In this document: positions 1-11,114 of the stretch, in pieces
How the letters are laid out: each line of letters opens with the position of its first letter
How positions within the stretch are numbered: position 1 is the first letter of the stretch
NCBI GenBank assembly: GCA_949592205.1
Contig: CATIUR010000002.1
Location: forward strand, 132,134,090-132,198,089
Source: Helichrysum umbraculigerum
Lineage: Eukaryota > Streptophyta > Magnoliopsida > Asterales > Asteraceae
Length of the DNA stretch: 64,000 nucleotides
Reading direction: 5' to 3'
The notes under the pieces: model-generated
What the model was told of the DNA's origin: nothing
The model's database searches: none
Seen by the model: only the letters and a program-made list of their open reading frames with translations
Made by a program: the position numbers and the translations under genes

Positions 1-422
1 TGATGATGATGATAAGTGTTAACCACGAATCCAAGCTCTAATCGATTGCTCAAAGTTTTTCTCTTTTGATTTCTCTCAATTTCAATGTATGTGTATGTGT
101 GGTGAAGTTGTAATAATTTGGGGAAAATAAAATGAGCCGGTCCATCACCAAGGGTGGGTATAAGTTGGTTCCAAATTATACCCGCTCTAAATCTATTGTC
201 TGGAACCTAAAAACTGTTTGCGTGAAAATATATTTTATTATACCGTCAACTAAATTTATTTAAAACAAGTAATAATTTATGTATCACAATAAATCGTTTG
301 ACCATTTACCCTATTAATTTCAATTAGGCAAGTAATACGAATTATTTCTAAACTCAATTAAATAATCAAATGAATTAAGTAATTTACCAAATTTCTCCTA
401 GGCCGGTAATGAGGATGTTACA
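1..422 (-). repeat. 3' LTR of the chromovirus, first 422 bases only
   Basis: Bases 1-422 repeat 6812-7230 almost exactly, ending on the plus strand in GATGTTACA (minus strand start TGTAACATCC). Differences seen include one extra A near 21, and substitutions near 87, 97, 203, 208 and 399. About 1.5 kb of this LTR lies left of the window. Confidence 0.93.
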
Positions 423-434
423 ATTCTTCCCACC
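423..434 (-). promoter_or_regulatory. Polypurine tract of the chromovirus
   Basis: On the minus strand the bases GGTGGGAAGAAT directly abut the LTR start TGTAACATCC. A purine run at this place is the expected plus-strand priming site. Confidence 0.8.
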
Positions 435-435
435 T

Positions 436-1454
436 TAAGAAGATTTCGTCCCCGAAATCTCGCCACGCTCAAAGAGATTAGGATAACGCAATCTCATGCT
501 TTATTCCGTTTTCCACGTAAGATTAGCACCCAAACTATGTCGCCACTTAACCAAAACCATGGGTATCTCCTTCTTTCGAAGTTTAGTCACTTTTCTATCA
601 ACAAGCTCTATGGGTTCCTCTACAAGTTTCTGACTTAAGTCGACACGCAAATCTTGTAAGGGAAGGATTTGTGATTGGTCCTCCACCTTACACTTCCTTA
701 AGTAGCAAACATTAAAAGTATCGTGAATACCCGCTAATTCAGGAGGAAGATCTAACGATACCGTTTGATCATTAACTATATGGCGAATCCTAAATGGCCC
801 AATAAACCTAGGAGCAAGTTTACCACGTTTACCAAACCGAATCACACCTTTCCAAGGGGAAACCTTTAAATAAACCAATTCACCCACTACAAACGAAACC
901 GGACGGCGCCGCGGATCGGCATACTGCTTCTGTCTATCCCGAGCAGCTTTCAACTTCTCACGAGCTATAGCTACCTTATCAGCAGTAATCTGAACAATAT
1001 CTGGACCCGCAAAATGTTTCTCACCCGCTTCTAACCAACATGTGGGTGTTCTACAACGACGCCCATAAAGCATTTCATACGGAGGCATACCTAGACTCGA
1101 GTGATAAGAATTATTATACGCAAACTCAATCAATGGCAGGTGTGAATCCCAAGACCCACCATATTCTAACACACAAGCACGCAACATGTCTTCCAAGGTT
1201 TGAATGGTGCGCTCTGATTGACCGTCCGTCTGAGGATGATAAGCCGTACTCAAATTAATTCTGGTACCCAATTCTTTCTGCAAACCCTGCCAAAACCCGG
1301 ACACGAATCGTGGATCTCTATCAGACACAATAGATAATGGAATACCATGTCGCGAAACAATCTCATTGACGTACAATTGGGATAATTTACTCAATGAAGC
1401 CGCCTCACTAGTAGCAAGGAAGTGAGCACTCTTAGTCAATCGGTCCACAATCAC
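436..1454 (-). pseudogene. Integrase C-terminal part and chromodomain, with a premature stop
   Basis: This carries the integrase core and C-terminal region of the gypsy polyprotein. Visible landmarks are the core start VDRLTKSAHF, the D in IVSDRDPRF, the YHPQTDGQSERT block with the third acidic residue shortly after, the GPFRI segment, and a chromodomain around PIELVDRKVTKLRKKEIP. The open frame is cut at both ends. At about 1452 a TAG stands where relatives have a Trp codon, separating this part from the upstream integrase. At 501-503 a TAA stops the chromodomain just after LTWKTE, although the same frame continues with recognisable chromovirus tail (MRLRYPNLFERG) to a natural stop near 436. 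A chromodomain would direct integration to particular chromatin; here it is only a remnant. Confidence 0.9.
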
Positions 1455-2771
1455 CTAAATCATGTCATTTCCTCTAATGGTTCGCGGAAATTTTGTTACA
1501 AAATCCATCGTAATGTGTTCCCATTTCCACTCGGGGATCTCAAGTTGTTTCAACGACCCATACAATTTCTGGTGTTCGGCTTTCACTTGAGAGCATATAT
1601 GGCACGCTTCCACCAAACGAGCAATATCCGTTTTCAAAGTAGGCCACCAATACAAAGGTTTCAAATCATTATACATTTTTGTGCTCCCGGGATGAACCGA
1701 CAATCTGGACTTATGAGCTTCCATCAATATTACATCACGAAACCCACCAAGCAAAGGAACCCAAACTCGCGATTGGAATGTCTTTAATCCACGAGAATCA
1801 TCACATAACAGTTCTTTTCTTTTCAATAGAATCCCGGCTTTCAAATTTTGATCCAACAATGCTTCCATTTGTGCCATTCTCAATTTGTCAATCAAATCCG
1901 AGGAAACTTCTAATCGCATAAAGCAAACTTTCTCGAATTTCCCTTTTCTACTCAACGCATCGGCGACTACATTAGCCTTACCCGGATGGTAACGAATTTC
2001 ACAATCATAATCTTTTATCAACTCCAACCATCGCCTCTGACGCATATTCAGTTCCTTCTGAGAAAACATGTACTGAAGACTCTTGTGATCCGTACAAATA
2101 ACACATTTAGTACCGTACAAGTAGTGTCTCCAAATTTTCAAAGCAAAAACTACAGCCGCGACCTCCAAATCATGGGTAGGATAATTCTTTTCATGAGGCT
2201 TAAGCTGTCGAGAAACATATGCAATGACTTGACCACGTTGCATCAGAACACCGCCCAAACCCGCATGTGAAGCATCACAATACACAATGAAATCATCAGA
2301 CCCGTTTGGCAGAGCTAAAATTGGAGCCTGACACAATAATTGCTTCAAAGTCTGGAAAGCCGACTCCTGCTGATCATTCCATTGAAACTTAACATCTTTT
2401 CGAGTCAATTTCGTCAAAGGACCCGCGAGCTTAGAGAAATCCTTGATGAACTTTCGATAGTAACCCGCCAAACCAAGAAAACTCTTAATCTCTGAAGCAG
2501 ACTTAGGTGCTTGCCAATTCATAACTGCCTCAACCTTAGATGGATCAACCTTAACTCCATCCTCACAAATAATATGCCCCAAAAACTGAACCTCACGCAA
2601 CCAAAACTCGCATTTGGAGAACTTAGCATACAACTTCTCCTGTCTCAAAGTATCAAGTACTAAACGCAAGTGTACTTCGTGATCGGATTCAGACTTAGAA
2701 TAAATCAATATATCATCAATAAATACAATAACGAACTTATCAAAGTAGGGTCGACAAACTCTATTCATCAA
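1455..2771 (-). pseudogene. RT C-terminal half, RNase H and integrase zinc region
   Basis: The frame opens just after the RT frameshift. It contains the RT catalytic box VIFIDDILIYS (YIDD/FIDD class), the RT thumb, an RNase H domain with DASHAGLGGVL and TDHKSLQYMF, the linker RYHPGKANVVADALSR, and the integrase HHCC zinc module (H of VHPGSTKMY, C-x2-C of CHICSQVK). It ends at a nonsense codon after FPRTIRGNDMI. In an intact element it would be one continuous polyprotein with the upstream frame. Both flanking disruptions are single-base changes, so loss of function is recent. Confidence 0.92.
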
Positions 2772-5164
2772 TCCATAAAGACCGCCGGAGCATTAGTCAA
2801 CCCAAAAGGCATAACAAGAAATTCGTAATGACCATATCTAGTGCGGAAAGCCGTCTTAGGAATATCCTCCTCACAAACCCGCACTTGATGATAACCCGAC
2901 CTCAAGTCAATCTTAGAGAAATAGGAAGACCCTTGTAATTGATCAAACAATTCATCTATTCGGGGCAAAGGGTACTTATTCTTTATGGTTCGCTTATTCA
3001 ACTCTCTATAATCAATACACATTCGAAGGGTGCCATCCTTCTTTTTAACAAACAACACAGGTGCACCCCAAGGAGACGAACTAGGCCTGACAAAACCCTT
3101 ATCTAATAGCTCCTGGATTTGGGTCATCATTTCACGAATTTGGGAGGGAGCTAGTCTATAAGGAGCCTTAGCTACAGGAGTAGAACCCGGAATCAGGTCA
3201 ATTTTATATTCCACTTTTCTAATGGGAGGCAACCCAGTCAATTCATCAGGAAAGACGTCTGGGTAATCAGAAACCACCCGGACATTGGAAACGGTTTTCT
3301 TTTCTAATTTTGCATCAATTATGTAGGCCAGGTAGGATACACACCCCTTAGCTAGAGATTTACTCGCTTTCATCAAAGAAATCATAGGGATACTACCTCT
3401 TTCCCGTTCCCCTCGAGCCACAACATATGACTCATCCGAGATTGGAATCCTAATTAGTTTCTTATGGCACTCTATACTTGCCTTATTCTTACTTAACCAA
3501 TCCATGCCTAAAACCGCATCAAAACTGGGGATAGGCATCAGTAGAAAAGAAATTGGGAAACTATGATCCTCAATCAAAATGCTAGCTCCAGTCACCGATG
3601 TGGTAACTGGAACTATCGTGCCATTTGCTACCTCAACCTCAATAGGATTTGTAATACAAGTGGGAGTCAATTTCAGTTTATCGCAGAAAAGCATAGATAT
3701 AAATGAGCAATTGGCTCCCGAATCAAACAGAACAGTAGCTGGTACAGAGTTGATTAGAAATGTACCAGTGATAACATCTTCAGTCCTGACAGCATCATCA
3801 GCTGTCATTTGAAATGCCCTGCCGGTTGCCGTTGGGGAATTCTTTCTTTTCTGGCCAGAAGATGAAGACCCTCCGACCACACCCATCTTTTGTTTTCCAG
3901 CCTCCGGACATAAACCCGAACGATGACCTTCCTTTTGGCAATTCCAACATACATGCCTAGGAAACGCACAATCCTTAATGTCATGACCCAGTTGTCCACA
4001 TTTGATACACCTAGCAGTTTGTGGAGTACAAGGACCCGTGTGCCTCGATTTACAATTGTGGCACCAATTGGTTCTATCCAATGATTTACTATCTGAACTG
4101 GGCTTCTTAGGTTGATGGAATCCCTGCCATTTCTTCTTTCCAGGACTACCCGAAGAATCACCTTTAGATTTAAATGGAGATTTTTCCTTAACTTCCAAGC
4201 CCTGTGCCCTAACATCTCCATCCACAGAACGGGCAAGATCAAAAGCTTGGGAAAGAGTACCCGCTAGTCTCACGGTCGTCCGATAAGTATGCGGTAACAT
4301 TCCCACAAAATGGTCAATCTTCATACGTTCATCCGGTACCCATTGTTGCACGAATCTCAGCTTGTCAGTGAATTGGGAAATGAGATCATCCATCGTCATC
4401 TTATCCGTTAATTGCAAATCTAAAAACTCGCGTCGAATCCGAGTCATGTCAAATCCCGAACAATATTTGTTACAAACCTCATTGTGGAAATCAGACCAAC
4501 AAATCGATGCCCTCTGCTGTGAGGTAAAATGTGATGTAATGGAATCCCACCAAACCATTGCTGGACCCTTAAGAAGTTGCACCGCAAAAGGAACTTTGAC
4601 TTCCTCTTCACATCGACAAACCTCAAATTTTCTTTCCACATCCCTCAGCCAATCCAAGGTAACTGAGGGATTTGTACTACCCGAATAATCGGTTGGTCCA
4701 CAAGACTTGAAAGTCTTAAAAGAGCATAGCTTAGGTTGGCTCTGAGCTTGAAATATCGGCGTGTGATAACCCGTAGGTCCGGAAGAGAACGGAGCCGAAG
4801 TCTGATAGGTACCATGGTGTTGCGGATGATGATAATAAGACTGAGATACTGGAATCTGCGAGGTCACCAAAGGTGGTGGTACAGCGCTAACAGTAGGTGG
4901 CAGAGATTGGAAGATTTGTTGAGAAGACCGGGTTTGTTGTTGTTGCATAAACTGTTGTTCAATTGCCTTAAGTCTCAGATTTTCTGTCTCTAGATTAATC
5001 ATATAGTCATCATGATCAAAGTCCCCTGCAGAAAAGGAAGTACCAGTTTGACCCTGGCTAACATTTTGGGTTTCAGTAGGGGATACATTAGTTCGAGAGG
5101 CATCATTGGGTGTGTCGGCTGGAGGTTCATTCTCTGCCATATCTGTACCAAAACAACATCTCAT
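2768..5164 (-). pseudogene. Gag, protease and RT N-terminal half of the chromovirus
   Basis: About 798 codons. A low-complexity Gln-rich N-terminus is followed by a retrotransposon Gag domain (around residues 150-290, core VWWDSI and CNKYCSGFD), a Cys/His-rich nucleocapsid with CCHC knuckles (CIKCGQLGHDIKDC and CWNCQKEGHRSGLC, about 385-425), an aspartic protease (VLFDSGANCSFIS, about 480) and the front half of RT (FVRPSSSPWGAPVLFVKK, YPLPRIDELFDQL, FSKIDLRSGYHQ, MPFGLTNAPAVFMD). It stops right after that last motif because one T is missing near 2768 compared with the expected reading. The first Met is at 5164; a second (MAENEPP, about 27 bases in) is an equally good start. Confidence 0.93.
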
Positions 5165-5298
5165 AACACGTTAGTTGTTAGTACCTATATACTAACCAAC
5201 TTCACATGCTAACAAAATCCCACTCACAGGAATGTTTGACTGACACACATAGATTTGGGATTGAACACTTAACTCATGCTCAATTCACCCAAACCTAG

Positions 5299-5310
5299 GC
5301 TCTGATACCA
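5299..5310 (-). promoter_or_regulatory. Primer binding site, initiator tRNA-Met
   Basis: The minus strand reads TGGTATCAGAGC three bases after the 5' LTR end. This is the standard 12-base complement to plant tRNA-iMet. Confidence 0.92.
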
Positions 5311-5313
5311 ATT

Positions 5314-7230
5314 TATAACACCACAGAATTCCAAGAGACATTTTTTTTTTTTATATTCATCGGAAGCGATTAATACAAATCATGCATTATAGATTGCGTA
5401 TAACATAGTTCCCAAAACACAATCTATGCCTGCATGATGAGTTGATACAATAACCACATTATCTACATACATTAAGTTAGGTGTCATTTAATTCAAAACA
5501 TAAGTTTATAAACGATGACATGTCATATAGTCAGAGTAGGCAGTCAAACATTCTTCAAACCAACTTCTTGCCCACCCACATCAAAAGTAATCTGCAAGAA
5601 GTGAGGAGAGGGGTTAGCACGAAGCTAAGTGAATAGATCACAACTATCAATCTAAATTATCATAGCAATTGATCACCACAAAGCATCACAACAAATACAT
5701 CAAAGAGGATCGGTGGTCCTTGAGGTACCCTCATGCCGCGGTGGTTCCCCAGGTAACACTTATAACCACTGAAGGCCAAACAGTGGTCTTACCGATAGTT
5801 TAGTACCATTACTACATACGACATGATTTCAATAAACAACACATGTACAAAGTTATCATGTCGTCCAAAGTAATAGTATCCAAACCCAATATCATATTGA
5901 CCCCTGACAAGATAGCACATTCCATAATCATCATGGCAATATGCAATTTATACAAAGTATAACAGTAGAACATGTTTACCCGTTGTAACCAGATTGTTAC
6001 AACTAAATTAGACTGAAAGTCAATGATCCACTCACCCTTCACAGTCACCGTCTTCACTCAAAGATCTAATATTATTGAGTCTTCGGTTTATCTGAGAACA
6101 CAATAGGATTACAAGTTAATACTCATTTCATATGATATCTAACTTTCATAAAACACTTAATATCAGTTCAGCAAGCATTAAGTATCATAAAGATAGTATA
6201 CAAGTTAATTAACACCATTTTCAGCAAGCTAAAATAGCAAATCCTGAAATTAGTGGGAATCCGCCGGATTCCATGGGAATACGCCGGATTCAAATGAATA
6301 CGGACGGATTCCCATGAATCCGCCGTATTCCACATCCCTTCCAGCTCCAGTTTTTAGACAGAACCTCATCTAAGGAATATGCCCTATGAATACGCCGGAT
6401 TCCCGTGAATCCGGTTCCCATATTGACCTGAATCCGCCGTATTCAAATGAATACGCCGGATTCCCGATTGACTCAGACATGCATAAAAGAAAGGGGAATA
6501 CGCCGTATTCTCGGGAATACGCCGTATTCCCGGGAATACGCCGTATTCCCGTGTTCATCAGACCTGCCCAGAACCTGCAACAAACCAAGCTCGAACCAAA
6601 ATCATAAATCACCAAGTTTCAGCTACAATACACGATTTTAGCAAATAAGTGACCTCAAGTATCATCATACAACAAGTTCTAACCACAACAAACTTCCTAA
6701 ATCATCAATCTAAGCATGATCACTCATTTACCTATTTCATCAAACCCTAACTCATAAACACTTAATAAAAAAGAATTTACACTTACAATCAAGGTAGCAA
6801 CTAGGAAGATGATGATGATGATAAGTGTTACCACGAATCCAAGCTCTAATCGATTGCTCAAAGTTTTTCTCTTTTGATTTCTCTCAATTCCAATGTATGT
6901 GTGTGTGTGGTGAAGTTGTAATAATTTGGGGAAAATAAAATGAGCCGGTCCATCACCAAGGGTGGGTATAAGTTGGTTCCAAATTATACCCGCTCTAAAT
7001 CTATTGTCTGTAACCGAAAAACTGTTTGCGTGAAAATATATTTTATTATACCGTCAACTAAATTTATTTAAAACAAGTAATAATTTATGTATCACAATAA
7101 ATCGTTTGACCATTTACCCTATTAATTTCAATTAGGCAAGTAATACGAATTATTTCTAAACTCAATTAAATAATCAAATGAATTAAGTAATTTACCAAAT
7201 TTCTCATAGGCCGGTAATGAGGATGTTACA
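5314..7230 (-). repeat. 5' LTR of the chromovirus, about 1.9 kb
   Basis: Bounded on the minus strand by TGTAACA at 7230 and TGTTATA at 5314, an imperfect inverted pair, with the primer site 3 bases beyond. The 7230 edge is fixed by comparison with the other LTR at 422. A palindrome array sits at 6255-6555, about 675-975 bases from the LTR start. No protein gene is seen in it. Confidence 0.88.
6255..6555. repeat. Array of GAATNCGCCGNATTC interrupted palindromes (about 10 units)
   Basis: About ten 15-19 bp units in two clusters (6255-6340, 6385-6555) around the core GAAT-A/C-CG-C-CG-T/G-ATTC. Some units are fully self-complementary around a central C (GGGAATACGCCGTATTCCC, three in a row at 6494-6552); others pair an A arm with a G arm. 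Open frames cover 6370-6615 on both strands because the unit has no stop in any frame; I do not regard these as genes. Confidence 0.9.
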
Positions 7231-7316
7231 GGTTGGGATTGAATGGGTCAACATCTCATAATATATAGCATCAATATGTATGTATAATAACAATAACACT
7301 AAGTACTTTGTTGCAG

Positions 7317-8831
7317 GGATTGTATGAGTGGGATCTAGAGTTTCATGAGAAAGCTTACGATAATTGGTTATATTTGATGAAGAGGCAGCACCGTAATCTT
7401 TTGAAGAAAGCTCGAGCCTTATCTAAGAAAAAGGTTGAACAGGCTACAGGTGTGAAAGTTGGAAATGATCTTTCTGTTATGAAGCAGTTTGTCCCTGAGT
7501 GGATTGATGCAGATAATTGGGGAAAAATGATTGACGACCATTGGAATACTCAGAAGTGGAAAAAGGTATCAGCTGTGAATAAGCGAAACAGGGGCAGTTC
7601 GATGGCACCTATACATTCTGGTGGATCACGTAGTATGATTCATACTAAGCTGAAGATGGTAACCTATATTTGAATAATTAACATTATTTTTGAGATTTGC
7701 GGTATATAAATATAAGGTTAGGTACCAATTTTGTAGGAGAAAGAAAAAGGAGGTCCGGTGTCATTCTTACAACTCTTTGATGAATATTATGTAAAGAAAA
7801 GCTTGCCGTCTGAGTTACCTTCACAGTATACTACGCCAAAAGCTGCTCATGTTAGAGTAATATTCTTATTCTATAATGACTAGTTTTAAGTATGTAATTG
7901 CTTATTATATTAAATTGTTAAATATTGTTTTATTACAATATATAGGAAGAGTATGAAAGACTTGCGATGGAGAATATTGGATCGATTCCGCCACACCTTG
8001 AAACAGAGTTATGGGTGGAGGCTTCTGGAGGGATAAACAAGGGTAGATTGTTTGGGGTGACCAAAGATGTTTTACACCTGTGTTCACCGCGTACGTTGAG
8101 TGCAGGTTCATCTTCAACTCCTGTGGCTAGAGCTGATGAGGTTAGCTCATTCTCAGTCGACATGTCAAAATATATGAATATGATATGATTCTGATTACTT
8201 TTTCTATTTGTGGATTTTATATGTTTGGTGCTAAAAGAATGTCACACTTTGCATCAGTACAACTAAAGGGTTGTTTTTTGTCCAAAGTTAGTGCCAAATG
8301 TATGTGACTGTTACATATATACTTTGTCACTACTATTTGGATTGAGCATTCCAGCCCTGTTTTTGTTACTGCCCAGGAACACTAAACTCATCCTTATGTT
8401 CTTTTGGCTTGTGAATTATACCAAATATTGATAGAGAGAAATAGGTATCTTTATTACCTAGTATCAAATACTGATAGAAACATCTTTTTTCGAAAAACGA
8501 ATTGTGTTGGCTGCTCAGCTGGGATGTTATGAGCTGTTGTTGGGTTGGGCACGGCTGTAACAGGTCAAGGTCATAATTTGTGTGTGTGTGTGTGTGTGTG
8601 TATTCAATGGTTTGTCATAATGTGCAATATTCTATAAGTCATATTGGTTGTTCATGTGTATTTTTCACTTTGTAGGTACAAAAATTGAAAGATCAACTTG
8701 AGGAACAGAAGAGAAAAGTGGCTGAGTGTGAAGAGCGAGATGAGAAGAGGGAAGCGGAATTCAAAAGTATACATGATCAACTTGCGATTCTAACAAAGGC
8801 TTGCAATGAGAAGTTCTTAGCCCCTGCTTAG
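7317..8831 (+). pseudogene. CACTA transposase, Transposase_24 (Ptta/En/Spm) type, 3' exons only
   Basis: Four exons can be joined: about 7317-7657, 7736-7857, 7947-8140 and 8676-8831 (stop TAG 8829-8831), with GT-AG borders. The product reads GLYEWDLEFHEKAYDNWLYL, later EWIDADNWGKMIDDHW, LPSQYTTPKAAHVR and a coiled-coil tail VQKLKDQLEEQKRKVAE. This layout (conserved Trp-rich block, then PPHLETELWVEA, then a coiled coil) is that of plant En/Spm transposase family PF03004, the second CACTA gene rather than the DDE transposase. The 5' exons are cut off by the chromovirus at 7230, so I call it a broken gene. Intron 3 holds a GT microsatellite (8580-8600). No internal stop is seen in these exons. 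Confidence 0.78.
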
Positions 8832-9079
8832 CCATTGGCGATCCCAGTTATCTTTTGAACAACTAACTAAGTTAACCTTTAACTAAGTTGTATTTTGATA
8901 TACTCTATGAATTCCGGATGTTAGCATTATATTTGGATGTTTGTTATCGTATTTTTACGATCGAAACAAATGGCTATATATTACTATTTGTATCCTATTT
9001 TCTGGTTTTTGTTATTGTGAATAATTGCAGAAAAAAATTGAAAATTATAAATTATGTAAAACATCTTTTACAGTGAGTT

Positions 9080-9388
9080 TTGTAGGAAATCTGTTGTTGA
9101 AGTCGGTAAGGAATCTGTAAGGAATTCTGACGACATTTCCGTAACAAAGTCCGTTGCAAACTTTTATTTTGTTACGGACTTGTTCAAAGCTGTAAATCAA
9201 CTTTTCTACATATTTCCAACGGACAAATCTGTTGGAAACTATTTTATCCGTAAGAAAAATCCGTAGGAAGAGTTTGCCACGCCCTATTTTGCTTCAAACC
9301 AAATCCGTAACAAATCGGTAGAAAATGTCGATTTCCTGCGGATTAGCTACGGATTCGGCCGTAGCAGATCAGCTCTTTTCTTGTAGTG
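9080..9388. repeat. CACTA subterminal repeats and right terminal inverted repeat
   Basis: Short motifs CCGTAAC, CCGTAAG, TCCGTAGG and their complements recur at least eight times here. The terminal CACTACAAGAAAA sequence (inverted) occupies about 9376-9388. These are the usual transposase binding region of CACTA elements. Confidence 0.8.
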
Positions 9389-9545
9389 TTTACAATTACA
9401 ATGACAATGACCACCATTGAGCGACACACGTTCACCTTTTACTCGAGGATTTGGTTATGGTAATTTAACCTAATACGTCTCAAAGATGATACCTCGTTTC
9501 GTTCCAAGAATTTGTTGAATTGAAGTTGAGTAATTAATAAAATAA

Positions 9546-9781
9546 TGGGTTAGTGTTTTGGATTGATCCAACTTATATTCGACGTTTATTGTGTGTACCA
9601 AACTCAGATTTGCTATTATTAATGTATCAAACTTTTAAAAAACGTGTTTTAATGTATTTTTTTTATATATTTTGATGACGTGTCAACCTCTATGAAAACC
9701 ACATGACACAATAAACTAATGACGTACACATCAACAAAATACATTAAATCATACTTAGATGCATTCCCAGAATATAGCACC
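9546..9781. mobile_element. MITE, degenerate copy 1 of the GGGTTAGT family
   Basis: The left arm (GTTTATTGTGTGTACC, AATGTATCAAACTTTTAAAA) and right end (GATGCATTCCCAGAAT) match the two better copies at 12651-12939 and 14412-14712. The right inner part is shortened and no clean target duplication is visible. Confidence 0.6.
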
Positions 9782-9879
9782 TAAAAAAATTTCCTATTCA
9801 CAAACCAATCTTATATTGTTGTATACTTCAAAGAAATCTAAAATGAAGTCCAATGTTTCTTGCTAACATTCATAAATTA

Positions 9880-10030
9880 TGTTAATCAATTTAGGCTATA
9901 GAAATTGGTGTAGATATTTAGAAAAATTAAAAAACGAAAAAACGTTTGGTATCTTAATTGTCAAATAAAATATATTTGCACAATTCGAACAATCTAAAGA
10001 CAATAATTCTTATTAAAAAAAAATAATTAA
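9880..10030. repeat. Dispersed repeat, second copy at 42000-42150
   Basis: Segments such as AAACGTTTGGTATCTTA, ATTTGCACAATTCGA and AATTCTTATTAAA have counterparts in the same order near 42070-42155. The similarity is imperfect and the family is unknown. Confidence 0.45.
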
Positions 10031-10379
10031 CCTCACTAAAAGCAAAAGAAAAGCAAAATGAATTGGTGAGCATTAATTATATTTGCCTTTAAATAAGTTT
10101 CTTTGTATAAAGCCAACTCCAAAACCACCATATAAATCCACCTCTTTGCATTTCAGATAATTATCTTTTGTGAATTTAACTCTGGAGGTTGATTACATTC
10201 TAATATATATATATTTTTTAGAAAAGGCATAATCTTACATTCTAACATCAATGACTGAAATGTTTTGGACACCAATAATCTTAATTACCTAATTGGCGAA
10301 CTAAAACCAAGTGAATTCAACTCTAACATGTCTTTTCATAATTGTAAAAATTAACATTAAATTTAAGGAAAATGATTGA

Positions 10380-10690
10380 TAGACGAAAAATGATTTGTAG
10401 GCCTAAATCTATAGGACTAATTTTAAACCTAAAGATGTGATTGGTGGGTTTGAAAAATTGATTGGATAAGATTAAGAGAGAGAAAAAAAACAACCAATCA
10501 AAAAGTTAGGCCTGTTTTTAGGTCTACGTAAGTAGGTCTATTTAGCATTACTCTTAATAGACACATCGGGAGATCTAAAGTAAGCCTAAAAAGTGACGTG
10601 TGTTATGTTTAACCAATTAGATTAGGAGAGAGAAACTTTAAGCCTACTTTTAAGTCCACGTAATAAGTTTATATATAATTACTCTAAATT
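10380..10690. repeat. Two degenerate tandem units of a dispersed repeat
   Basis: Two units of about 130 bp share the order 'ATTGGATAAGATTAAGAGAGAG - AAGCCTACTTTTA/AGGCCTGTTTTTA - GTCTACGTAA - ATTACTCT' in drifted form. Similar single units seem present near 23050-23210 and 59695-59820. No protein or clear terminal repeat is seen, so I cannot class it. Confidence 0.4.
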
Positions 10691-10962
10691 TATATATTAG
10701 TTAGATTATTGTAATTTATATAATATTGAAAGTGGTTATCTAGTCATAACTCATGACTATGTCAACTTTAGATTAACACACAATTAAGCTAATGCATTGA
10801 TAATATTTTAGTTGCTAGAACACGGACCACATGCCTCATTATTTCATTTCTAATTTTTTTTAGTAATCTTCTTAATTTATATAAACCCAACTGATAATTT
10901 TCCACATTATTTTTAAGAAATAATCTACCCATCTGGACTGGATTATATATATATAATTCCCC

Positions 10963-10971
10963 TATATATAT
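10963..10971 (+). promoter_or_regulatory. Possible TATA box of the S28 carboxypeptidase gene
   Basis: CTATATATAT lies about 150 bases before the ATG at 11115, in an AT-rich region with a second TATATA run at 10944-10954. Either could serve. Confidence 0.4.
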
Positions 10972-11114
10972 CATAGGTACTTCATCAATCAGTCAGATCT
11001 TTAAAACCTGTTTTTTCTATTATGAACTCGATCTCATTATAGATACGTACTACAATCCATGAATTAAATTTGATATTTTCAGCTTAAATCTATACTCAAA
11101 ACATATACAAAACA

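Larger units (their letters stand above)
1..7230 (-). mobile_element. Ty3/gypsy chromovirus (Tekay/Del-like), 3' LTR cut by window edge
   Basis: An LTR retrotransposon read on the minus strand: 5' LTR (5314-7230), tRNA-iMet primer site (5299-5310), gag, protease, RT, RNase H, integrase with chromodomain (about 5164 down to 436), polypurine tract (423-434), then the start of the 3' LTR (422 down to 1). The order PR-RT-RH-INT and the C-terminal chromodomain place it among Ty3/gypsy chromoviruses; Tekay/Del is my best clade guess. The two LTR copies differ at only about six positions over the 420 bases that can be compared, so the insertion is recent. It is nevertheless dead: a one-base frameshift lies in RT near 2768 and in-frame stops lie at about 1452 and 501. 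It is inserted into a CACTA transposon that continues at 7231. The far target duplication is outside the window. Confidence 0.95.
7231..9388 (+). mobile_element. CACTA (En/Spm) transposon, right part, interrupted by the chromovirus
   Basis: The right end at 9388 reads, inverted, CACTACAAGAAAAGAGC, the standard CACTA terminal sequence. The 300 bases before it carry many short subterminal repeats of type TCCGTAAC/TCCGTAGG in both orientations. Inside lies a Transposase_24-like gene (7317-8831). The left part of the transposon must lie beyond the left window edge, on the other side of the chromovirus. If the element is intact there, a 3-bp duplication matching TTT (9389-9391) would be expected at its far end. 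Confidence 0.85.
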
